From assembly GCA_012845835.1 (NCBI GenBank), contig JABAKD010000028.1, forward strand, positions 10,879,741-10,943,740: 64,000 nucleotides of DNA, given 5' to 3'. This DNA is from Undaria pinnatifida. Its lineage: Eukaryota; Sar; Phaeophyceae; Laminariales; Alariaceae. A program made the position numbers and the translations under genes. Under the pieces are notes generated by a model. The model worked only from the letters and a program-made list of their open reading frames with translations, did no database searches and was not told the origin of the DNA. This document shows positions 34,978 to 46,900 of the stretch, one piece after another. Every line of letters begins with the position of its first letter. The stretch's first letter is position 1.

Positions 34978-37900
34978 ATGAATGATATGATGACACCCTC
35001 CTCCCGCCCTCTCTCCTCCACCTCTTCACTCCCCCCCCACACACACTACCAGATGGCCGATCTAGACAGGATATTGGCAGATGCAAAGGCAAAAGCGGTG
35101 CAGGCGGCGCAAACAGCCGCGGCTGCGTCGAGACCTGCCGCCATCCCCACACCCATTCCCGCCCCTGCTGCACCAGCGCCAGCACCACCAAGCGCAAATC
35201 TGGCGAACGGTGCTTCGACGGCGGCGGCGGTAGCGGTGGCGACGGCGAGGATGAAAGCTTTCGCGGCAGGGGGGGCGGGGGCGGGGGTTGCAAGGGTTGG
35301 CGTGGAAGGGGGGGCGGGGGCGGCAGCGACGGCGGCGAAAAATCGGGCAGCAGCGGCGGTGGCGGCGGCCCAATCGGCGGCTGCCCAAGCGGCGAAGGCG
35401 ACCAATGCAAAAACTGCCGAGGTGTGTGTTAGTGATCGACATCGTATCGAGCAAGAAGTTGGGCTCGATACGGTATCGGTATCGGAAACGAAAAATACCC
35501 TGATCATCTGTAAAGGAGGAGCACACGCCATCCACATTATTGGGGACACACGTCTTGGACAACGTCAGCATTCGATAGTTGATACGTTGAAACTTTTCGC
35601 ATGAGTATCAGCATTAACATACGGGGATACCAGGGGATTTTGGGATTGGGGGCAAAACGCGGTCGGTGCGGTGATTGATCGATGTTGTTATATTTTGATG
35701 GTATCGAAAAAATCGATACGAAATCCAACACTGATACAAGGGGGTCATGCCACGGTGTACGTCGAAGTATAGAGGTACCTGTTTATGGTAACCCCTCCAC
35801 CTCTCCCTTCCCCCTCTCCCTCCCCCGTTCCTCCGCCTCTCCCTTCCCCACTCCCCCTTCCCCCACCCCCTTTGTCCAAATCTAAACCTGCTCCCGGCGA
35901 CGACCGCTCGCAGATGGCGGTGCTGGAAGCCCAGATCCGAGCTTCGATTTCGAACGCTAACACTATGTTTGCGGCCACTCCCATCGCGGCCGATGATGGC
36001 GCGATGAATGGTTCCTCGGTGCCGAAAAAGGCTCAGGATCACACGCTCAGGTAGGGACTGGGGGCAACGCGACGCAGCGCAACGCAACGCAACGTAAAGG
36101 ATAATAAACTGTCGCTAGGAGCTCGCGCAGAAGGATGGTGTTTTCTAAATGTCGTCGGCTTGTGTGCGTTCGTAGTCGGCGGAGGATGCAGGCAACTCGA
36201 ATGCGGTTCCTATTTTTTTACGCCGTCCAAAGTAAACACTCGCATTTTCTCATAGAAAATACCCGTACTGTATACAAAGCGCTCGTGAAAGCAGTAGCAG
36301 TTGGCTACAGCAGGTGACTCGCGGCTCTCCAAACCCGCTCATTCCTCCCTCACCCCCCCCCCCGCCGCTCAAGACATGTCCCCCTCCCAAGACCCACGAG
36401 GGCCCAAACAATTTTTTTCAGAAAAAAGAGCATGATAACGTTTCTTGTTTGCTCTGGTTTAGTACTGGAATCCACTGAAGTCCAAATCCCGCCGCACATT
36501 CCTTTTTTTTCATGATTTTTTCTCTTCTTCCCAGTTTCTCTTTTTTCTTCGTTACCTTCTTCCGTTATTTTTTTCTTCCTCCTTTGTTCGGTATTCTATT
36601 TTGTTTGTTTTTTGCCTTCATTGTTTTGTCGTTGCATATAACGTGCATCGTTTTGTACTTGTGTACAGCACAGTCGTGAAAGGGTTTACAGTCTAAGCGG
36701 TACTGTTTGCCGCCTTTTTTTAGAAATGTAAATACTCTTCTTTTGTTTCCTATTTTTTATTTGATAACATTTTCTTGGATGGGCTCTCTTCTTTCGCGGA
36801 GCAGACTGGATGAGCTCGGGAGGCAGGTGGACTCGGAGGGGAAAGTGGTGAGGCTAGGACCGGTGATGACCCTCAAGGCCAACCGCCTGGGAGGCAAGGG
36901 TCACAACCCCTACCTTCTGCACCGCACGGTAAGCCGCCACGGTAAGCCGCCACGGTAAGACACCAGCTAGGAACGAGGAAACGAATTAGTTGTAGACAGG
37001 AACCGTCAGTGTACAACCGCGTGAGTCCATGCCTCGAAATCGAATATGGGGGAAGGGGGAAGAGGTGGAAGGGGCCGGGGGCGTACTCAGGTGTTGCTTG
37101 CCTTGGTCATTTGACCATTGACCGCGCATTCCTTTCGAGACAGAGCACCGTTCCTACCTCTAGTAGAGGGGGAGGGGGTTGTAATCCGATCATTCGTGCC
37201 CGTAGTCGGTTAAACCATGGACGGTCGCCTCCCTTCGATGCCAATATTGGGGGAGCGGGGGGGGGGGGGCATTCAAGTTTGGCATATGGTGCAGGGGGGG
37301 GGAGTCGATGGTTGTTTAGGAGTGGGGGGGTGAGGCTGGCGCGAATGCTGACCCTCGAGGTCGACCTCGTGGGAAGCAATGGTCACAACCCCCACCTTCA
37401 ACAAGTAACGGTCAGCGACCAGCCATGAAGCCCTTGAATTCATGAAACGAGGAGCTGTTAGTGTAGTGTTATTGGCACGACATCGAAAGTAGACGGGAGG
37501 GGGACAAGTTTGGCGCATGGTGGAATGGGGGGCAGGGGGTGATGCATGTTGTCGGGGGTGGAGGGGGGTCGATTTTGGCGTATGAGGAATGAGGCAGAGG
37601 GGGGGAAATGATGGTTGTATTCGTGGCGCGGGGAGGTGGTTTTATTGTATGGGCTCATCACATGTTTACAGTAGGTTTAGATATTGATACAAGAGCTTAT
37701 TTTACAGCAGCCCTGAGCAGCCATTGTGATCATTGCGGTATCTACAGCTCAGGTTTTAAAGTTTTCGGTTGGATCGCACCTTTTGTGGGGAGGTTATACT
37801 CTGTCGAAATGCCCTACCTGGTAGGTTGTTTCATATAGGTTTTCTTTTTCTTGTTACTATTGGAGGGTTAACTGGGATTGCTTTAGCTAAAATCAGGGGT

Positions 37901-40900
37901 TGTTCATTATTCGTATTATGTGGTTGCACATTTTTGGAACGTAGTCAGCATGGCAGCAGCTTTTACAATGCGGCTTTCTATTTTGGGATAGATAAAATGA
38001 CGGGTTTAACATATCCGGAAATTTCAAGTCAAATACCTGGTAGGTTTTCGGCCGACATTTCTTGGTGTTAATGTAGCGTTTTTTTCCAAAACATTTTTTA
38101 GGTACTGGAATTAATAAAAACTGTTCCCTTCTGCCAAGATTATGTTTTTTAGAACTTCTGAAGTTGCGCGTATACCATACATTTTTTTTTTCAAGATTAT
38201 AAAAGATAGTAAATACCAGGTGTTCGTTTCCCTAAAATATAAGGATGCGAAATGACGAGGAACTATATACCTCGAGCATCCAATTCCAAAAGAAAGAAGA
38301 CGGGAGCGCTCTGTTCCAACCATCAAGTTTTTTGTTTACCTTCCTCTTACACTACTAGTTATTTTTCATGTAAAACCCCTCCGAGTCACGAACCGGCACC
38401 GGCATCTTCTTACTGGCATACTTCTTGCGATTTCATTGCAAAACCCGACATTTTTTTTGGAAAACCCGACGCTTTGCAGTAGTCAAAGATTTTGTCATTA
38501 CCTAAGGGATGATCGGCAACTTTAGCTGGCGCATGTTTGACGCGGGGGAGGCGAGAGTCAAGGCTTGGCCTAGGGAGAGAGGGGGGGGGTGGAAGCGTGT
38601 TTTTGACGGGGGAACGGGGAGCACAAGTTTCTGTTTTGTTTGGACGGAGAAGGAGAATCAATTTTGACGTGTTTGGGAGGGGCGAGGGGTCTGTTTGCCT
38701 GCCTCGCCACCGTGTCTGTCTGCCTGCCTGCCTGTCTGCCCGTCCGTCTGTACATTTTGATTTTGGTTGTTCCCTGGGGCGGCGTTTTCCTGTACCATGA
38801 CCTTCTCATTTCGCGCTTACCCTTTCGTATACGCGTACACATGACGCTGTGGCTGCTAGGAGGAAGACACGGATGCCGCCCAGGTGGTGGACCCCCGCGT
38901 GCAAACGGGCAACAGAGACAAGAGGGCGAAACGCGCCTTCAACTTTGTGGAGGAGGGAACCTACGTCAAGCAGGTATAGGGGTATAGGGTGCATGGCGCG
39001 CCACAGAGCGGAGGTGTTACTGTTGGTGGTGGTAATGGTAGTATTGACGGCGGTGTTGTTGTTGGTGGTGGTGTTGGTGGTGTTGGTGTTGGTGGTGGTG
39101 GTGGTGGTGGTGGTGGTGGTGGTGGTGGTGGTGGTGGTGGTGGTGGTGGTGGGTGTTGGTGTTGGTGGTGGTGGGTGTTGGTGTTGGTGGTGATGGTGAT
39201 GTTGTATTTGGTGTTGGTGGTGTTGGTGTTGGTGGTGTTGGCGTTGGTGGTATTGGTGTTGGTGGTGTTTGGTGGTGGAGGTATTGGTGTTGGTGTTGGT
39301 GTTGTTCTTGTTCTTGTTCATTGGGTGGTCGTTCTTGGTGCTGTTCTTGTTTTTTGCTTTTTCAGTTGCTCTTGCTCGTGCTCTTGATATTATTGTTATT
39401 CCCAACCCTAACCCCAGCCCCAACCCTAACTTCAACGGTTGTCAGGGAGACACGATGCGTTTCCGGGAACACCGCAAGCTGCTGTCGGGGAGAATGTCGG
39501 GCCGGAATCGCGCAGAGCAGTTAGACGGCGGCGATGACGCTAAAGCTTCGTCGCTCGCGGCTTACTCGGCGTCGGGTGGGGGGGAAGGGGCAGCGGCGGC
39601 GGCGGCAGCGGAGGCGGAGGAAGTGGAGGCTGCTGCGGCGGCGGCTAGGAAGGAGGCCAAGAACGCGGTGCCCCCGCTGAGAGAGGATGCTGGCCTCGCG
39701 GAGGGGGAGGGGGGGGTGGAGATTGAGTGGTGGGATGATGCGTTCTTGACCAAGGAGATGAGGGACGAGAAGGTATTTTCAGAACGTTTTATTTTATTTC
39801 ATGATCCTCGGGCGAATGGGCAAAACAAACGTTGCATTTATAGTACTGCACTGCACAGAAGTTCACTCTAGTTCCTAGTAACTTGTTCTCGAAATTCTCC
39901 CGAAATGGGAGTGCAGTCCTACAAGAGTTATGCTCGCGTCGCTTGCATGTACGTGTCGCGCGTCAAATTAACTCGGGGTGCTGGAACAACGTTGTCAAAG
40001 GTGGCAAGAATCGCAAGCGGGAAATTTTGTTCCTAGTTCGTATCATGTACCAGGTTTTCGTGGAGACAGCAGTGTTTTGTTGGCGTTGCTGCGTACGCTG
40101 AAACGGTTGTTTGTAGTGTACAGACGTGGTTTTTGAAGGGTACCATCAACGCCAAAACATTTTCGCGTAGTGTAGGAGGGAGGAGATAGATATCTGTACC
40201 GCCATCTGTTTTTTTTCCCGCCGCGCGCCCCTCGGCGATTTCACTTACAGATTACGTAGTGTTTATGCCAGCTTTAGAAGGGGTTTCTGTCAAACTATAG
40301 AACACACGCGGCCCAAATATATATAGCGAAGCTGCGTGCCGGGTACTCAGTCGGTCGCACTCGCGACTGGCGTATTAGCACAGTCGTGGGCCTTCTATAG
40401 TGCGGTGCCTTGCCAGATGACACTAACCGCGCTAAAGTGGGACCCCCAACTGTCGGGGATAGTGATGTTCTCCGTATCATAGGCCGAGGTTGTGGCAAGC
40501 GAATTTCGTCGCACTAAACTGGGTCCCCGCGCTAAAGGGTACCGCACTAAACTGGGCCCCGCACTTACCTGAGTCCCCGCACTCATCTGGACCCCCGCAT
40601 TAAACTAGGCTCCCGCACTAAACTGGGTCCCCGCGCTAAAGGGTACCGCACTAAACGGGGTCCCTGCACTTGAGATCCCCGCACTAAACTGGGTCCCCGC
40701 ACTAAACTGGAGCCATGCACTGAAGTGTACCGCACTAAAAGGTTTCTCACTACACTGGGGCTCTGCACTCAAGTCTAGCGCACTAAACTAGGGCCCTGCA
40801 CTCAAGTCTACCTCACTAAACTGGGGCCCGCACTTAACTGCCCCCCCGCATTAAACTCGGCTCCCGCACTAAATTGGGTCCCGGCACTAAACCGGGTCCC

Positions 40901-43900
40901 CGCATTAAACCGGGTCCCCGCACTCAGCTGGGACTCCGCACTCGAGTGTACCGCACTAACCGTGACCACGACCGCACTGATTTGACCATTACTTTAGGCG
41001 AATGGAAAGCTGGCGCCCGAAAAAGCGACCACGGAAGAGCTCTACCCCCTCCTTCTGCTGGAAAACGCCAAGACTTTCAAGTACGTACAGCACCCCAAGA
41101 AACCTGCGGAGGTCGTACCGGCGGGGGGGGGAGCGGGGGCAGGCTCAGAGGCAACGGCGGCGGCGGGGGCAGGGGCCGGTGCCGGGGGCGGGGAGGAAGG
41201 GGGGGCGGCGGGAGAGGCGATGAAGGTGTACTTGACGAAGAAAGAAAGGAAGAGGATACGCCGCACGACTCGTATGGAGAGGGAGAGGTGAGAGGGGACG
41301 GGGAGGCGGGGGGGGGGGGGGAGGGTGTACTCACCATCGTTCTATGTATGGCCGTCGTCCATAGACCCTCGCACCCCTGCATGCCGGGATGGAGCAGGTC
41401 GTGTTTTCACCGACCGTGTAGACATTGCGTGCACCAAGCGCGAAGTACCTGGAGGATTGTTCGGTGAGTCGCGTGAAAGGTGGGGCGGGGAAGGGGGGGG
41501 GGGGGGGGTTCTGTTGTTGCGTTTTTGGTTTGGTTTTATGTTACTTGGTGTAGTTAGTTTTGGTTTATGCTAGTTTGTTTCACGATGATCGGTTTTGGTT
41601 TGGTTTGGTTTGGTTTGGGTTGGGTTCTGTTGGTTTGGTTTGGTATAGTGTGGGCTGGTATAGTTTGGTTTGGTTTGGTTTGTGATGTAGGTGTGTGTAC
41701 TTGAGAAAGGACCGGAAGAGGATACGCCGCACCACCCGCATGGATACGGAGAGGTCCAGGGGCAAGCACATGCTATCATACAAAGAGAGACCGCGGTTGG
41801 ACCCCCTTGATTGACTGCCTCTGTACTAAAACCAGTATAATATGGCCAACGGAGACCTTGAGAAGCGTGCTACGATAGGGGTACCGTGGGTGCCCGGTTG
41901 AAGAGCGTTCTCAATAAGATAAAACGGAGTTGAGAGCGGTCAAATCGACTTGTCATGCATGCCTTGTGATTGCTAATCGCAATGAAGACCTAGATGATGC
42001 CCAATCGGAAACAAGAGCGGAACGGCGATAAGAGCTGTAACCCCATGTTTAAGAACGTTCTTAAGAAGAGAAAACGGATTTAAGAGCCGTCCAATCGGCT
42101 TGTTATGCCATGTGATTCCTGTTCGTACTAAAGAGCTAGATGATGCCCAGTCAAAAATATGAGCGGAACGGCGATAAGAGCTGTAACCCCACATTTAAGA
42201 ACGTCCTTGATACGAGAAAACCGAGTTAAGAGCGGTCAAATCGGCTTGTCACGCCTTCTGGTTCCTATTCGTACTAAAGACCCAGATGATGCCCAATCGG
42301 AAATGAGAGCGGAACGGCGATAAGAGCGGTAAATCTGGGCCTTTCCGAGGGGCTCTTAAATTGGGTACCCTGCTGCTGTGGCACTTTTTGACCCAAGATG
42401 TCGGTTGACGGACTAGTTTTGACCCGTCAAGGCGTCTTTGGACTTATTATACTAGTTTTAGTGTGTGGAGTTCCTTTCTTGTCGGCTGTCCGTCAAGGGG
42501 CAAGAGTGCCGTCAACCGTGACATCTTTGTTTTTTTACCGTAGTATTTGTGATGGACGGGGCGGGGCATCTTATCCCAACACCGCCATTGGAATGCCTGT
42601 TACGTTTCGCCTAAAATTTCGTTTCATTACCCTACCCACTACTAGACCAATGCTACGTTCCGGGGGGGTCACGTTTAGGGCCTATTTTCTCAGTGGGCCG
42701 GGCTCACTACGAGCCGCGAGTGACCCCCCCCCCCCCCCCCCCCGGTCCCAGGGCACCTAGACCTACCAGAAAGAAGAAAGGGATATACCAGTAGTAGGGA
42801 GGAGGAGGACGTGGCTACATATATGGACCAGTGTGGCGCAACAATAGAGAGTAGAACTCACGTAGTAGGAGAATGTGAAATATACAAGGAGGAACGGGAT
42901 GCGTTTGAGGAGATGAGGAAATTAGACGTATGTGACATGGAAGAGTTTGGTAGACTAGAGAGTAGCGAAAAAACGATCGCTATCCTAGGAGATGGATGGT
43001 TGCCGCAAACGGCGAAACAGAAGGGGGATAGGATAAGCGAACAGTTTTTATGTAATATATGGAAGAAGCGTAATGAGGGACCAAATGTTGGAGGTGTCTA
43101 TTAGGAGTAGGAACGGTGCTCCGTCTCGAAAGGGATGCGTGGTCAATGATCCAATGACTAAGGCGAACAACAAATGAGTACGCCCCCCCCCCCCGTCCCT
43201 TTGTGGTCTTGCCCCCTTGCGGTCTTGGGCTTTCGTGTTTTTTTGGCGATTTGACACCGCCGATGGAATGGTTAGCTACGCTGCGCCAAACATTTCACCT
43301 GAACACTCTTTTGCAATGAGGTACAAGACTCGCTCGGGCGAGTGGCCCAAAACCGGCAGCGAAAAAAGAGGGTATGACACTACAATACGGTAGCTTTCGT
43401 CCCCACTGCCAAGATGTGATAATATATGGCGTTTTTGTGGCCGACGACCCTCGGTTGGGTGAACACGCGCCGAACAACAGTAACTGCTATGAATAGGTCG
43501 TGGAGTTGTTCACCGGGTTGTAGTTCACCCGTCGGATAGATCACAGATCCCCGCCTGATGATCTGGGTCTTGTAGGGAAGATCTGTATGTCTACAAATCA
43601 TGTTACCGGGTGGGAACCGTACGATCTGTGTGGTCTACCTAGCACATGTTTCTTGGGTTAGATCTGTACTCCATAGGTGCAGATCTTGCACAATTTCTGG
43701 TAGCGGCCGATGTAGAATCTATATGATCCGTACAAGTTAGATCGTGGCATGTTTGAGGTGTATATCGTATTTTCAATTTTGCTCAACCCATTTCCATCTC
43801 CCAGATTTTTTTTGGTCTAACGCTAAGTGTTTTGTCCCCATGTCGGGACTGCGGTGCTAAAAGGGCTAGGGTCAGGTTCTTGGGGGATGTATACGTAGAG

Positions 43901-46900
43901 CTCCTCAAATGTGGAGCTTCAGAAAAAATTGCAAGGCTTTTTCACGGGTCGGATCGGGTCAGGGTGGCCCCACCTCGCCCGCCCCGATCCCCTCCCCCGC
44001 CTCATCATCGATATCAGCACTATTTCCCGATTTCCCGCAGCTGTTTGGCCCCGCCAGGTCCTCATCGTCGCTTAGGTGCTGGGCCATTCAACCCGACCCC
44101 CTCCCCCCAGACCCTCCCCCGACCCCCCCCCCCCCCCCCCCCCCCGTCCCTCGCCCGACCCGTGATGTCTGAAAACCTCCTGATCCGAGAGATTTCCAAC
44201 ACCTCCTGACCCGACCCGACTCGACCCGCGGGTTTTTGACAACATTCTGACCCGACCCGTGGGCTCAGCCAAAACCCGTGGAAAGCCTTGGGATTTTGGT
44301 GCGCCCCCGTAATGTCGTACCATGCGTCTTGACGCGCCCAAAACTGACGGTTTTCTATGGGGTTTCCGATGTATAATCGCATTGTTGGAAAGGGGGGAGG
44401 GGCGGGGGTTGGCTGGACGTGTGACGGACTTATCTCTAATCGGTTTCGTCGCTCCCGTTTCCCCTGTTTCGATGTTACTTGCCGTAGGGAAAAACAGGAC
44501 AAGATCGCGCTTGGTCTCCTGCCTGCTCCGGAGCCGAAGATGAAGATGAGCAACTTCATGCAGGTACCGTATATGACAGAGTACAATACCCCCACCCCCC
44601 CCCGTAGTATTAATAAACCTTTTGGTTATGGATTTTCATCACCCGGGGTGGTAGGTGGTCGTTTAGGATATTAGAATTATTACCACTGGGGCGGTGTACG
44701 ATGGGGGTGTGATGCGCATGTTAGGGTGTGTTACACTCTTGTCATGTAGGGTAACAACGTAGTAGCCCTTTTGGGATTTTAAAGGGAATATATTATCAAT
44801 AGGGACTTTCACGGTTCAGATCACTTCTCGCGGGTCGGATCGCGTCGGGGCGACCCGGCCCGACGCGTGATAGTTGAAAACCTTCTGACCCGACCCGACC
44901 CGACCCGACCCGACCCGACCCGACCCGACCCGACCCGACCCGACCCGACCCGACTCGACCCGTACGATTTCCAACACCTGCTGACCCGACCTGACTCGAC
45001 CCGCGGGATTTTGAAATACCGCCTGACCCGACCCGCGGGCTCAGTCATGACCCGTGAAAAGCCTTGGAAAATTCTTGGAAAATGTGGCGAATACAATTCA
45101 ATAACGAGGAATGGAATGTAGCACACAGAAGACTTGCGGCCGGCGTATCATGCAGCTTGCAAAGCTGAATATCAACCACGAAGTCACCTGACGTATTTGA
45201 AATAAGTTATCGCTGGTATAGAGTACAGGGCACCTAATAAGAAGCAGACACGCTGACACAGGCTGGGTTTATTATTTGGGAGAGGGTGGGTTCTACTCTA
45301 ACTCCAGTATAACGGCTCCTGGATTTTTTGTATTCATGTCAATGTCAACCTGCCTCTCTACCTACCTTGCTTCTTACTAGCTGTCCTGTGATGCACTTTC
45401 ATCAATGTCAGGTCTCCGGAGGCAAGCCACTCGACCGGTCGAACTCACAGCTCACGTACTTTGAAATAGCATTGAAAAACGAAATGTCAGGTCCTCGGAG
45501 GCCAAGCAACGATGTACCCGCCGAAGATAGAACACCAATACCCAATACCCTAATAACAACCATAGTAACCACAACAACGACGACCACCGCAATAACCACA
45601 GCTACAACAACTACAACTACAACCACCACGGCAACCACTTCAACTACTACCACGACTACAACTACAACAACAAGGCGGACAGCAACAGGGTGATTGCGAT
45701 TTCCAATCTCAGTTCGGTTGGAGATTATGTAAAAGTAGTGTTGAAGCCGACGAGCATCGTACCCAAAGGCGAATCAACCCGCAAAAAAATGGTTAGAAAG
45801 TAAAAAAAAAAATGCAAGAGAACGTGCTTCTTAACCGACTTTTCGCTGATTTTTCGTGGGTTCGGGTTGCCCTTGGAGTGAGACTTTCGACGGTGTGTTG
45901 CTTCTTCTTGCATCATTTCTGATCTTCTTGCATCGATCACATTCAAAATATATTCCTGTCTTTTTTTGTGCTTATTAGATTGGTAATGTTGTTCTTCGAA
46001 GTATGTTTTCTACTTGCGTCACATTTAGAACTCCTGTGTCTTTTTTTATGGTAGGTTTTCCTACCCCAACTCCTGCGCACCCAAAGTTGGTATATCGCAA
46101 AAACTCCTTAACAACCACGGGTTTTCACGGACCGGATGCCTTCTCGCGGGTCGGATCGGGTCAGAATGACCCGGCTCGACCCGTGATGTTTGAAATACCT
46201 CCAGGCCCGACCCGACCCGACTCGACCCATGAGGTTTCCAACACCTCCTGACGCGGCCCGACTCGACCCGCGGGTTTTGGAATATCTCATGACCAGACCC
46301 GCGGGCCGGGTCATGACCTGCGAAAAGCCTTGCTGTTAACGACAAGGCCTGCTACAACCACCGATAAAATCACCACGAAAATATCAGGTGCTAGGAGACC
46401 AGGCCGTGGTTGACCCTTCGAAGATCGAAGCCCTGGTCATGGGCCAGGTGGCCAGAAGAAAGAGCGAGCACGAGGCGCGCAACCAAGCCGCCAAGCTGAC
46501 CCCTCAGGAGAAGAGGGACAAGAAGAAACGCAAGCTGCTAGAGGACACCTCGAAGGAGTTGCAGGTATTTATTGGGGGTGGGCTTGTAGGGGACATGGGG
46601 GGGGGGGGTGGATGTATTCTTTTTTTTGTGTTGAGTTGTTTTTTAGGTTATTTATGGTCATTTTTTGTTTGTAGACGAGGAGAAACGTAAGCTGCTAGAG
46701 GACGCCTCGAAGGAGTTGCAGGTATTTATTGGGGGTGGGCTTGTAGGCGAGAGGGGGGGGTGATGCATTTTTTTTCAGGTTGTGGGTTCGTTTTTTAGGT
46801 TGTTTATGGTCATTTTTTAGTTTTGAGAAGAGGGACAAGAAGAAACGCAAGCTGCTAGAGGACACCTCGAAAGAGTTGCAGGTATTTATTGAGGCCAGGT

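Noticed and set aside
38806-39435. Thr/His-rich minus-strand ORF and Val/Gly-rich plus-strand ORFs
   Set aside because: Translation of the (GGT)n array. Real PRPF3 exons at 38860-38973 and 39446-39772 flank it in another reading context.
40315-42345. CRISPR-like repeat/spacer arrays
   Set aside because: Repeats are contiguous and degenerate with no unique spacers, they lie in an intron, and the genome is eukaryotic.
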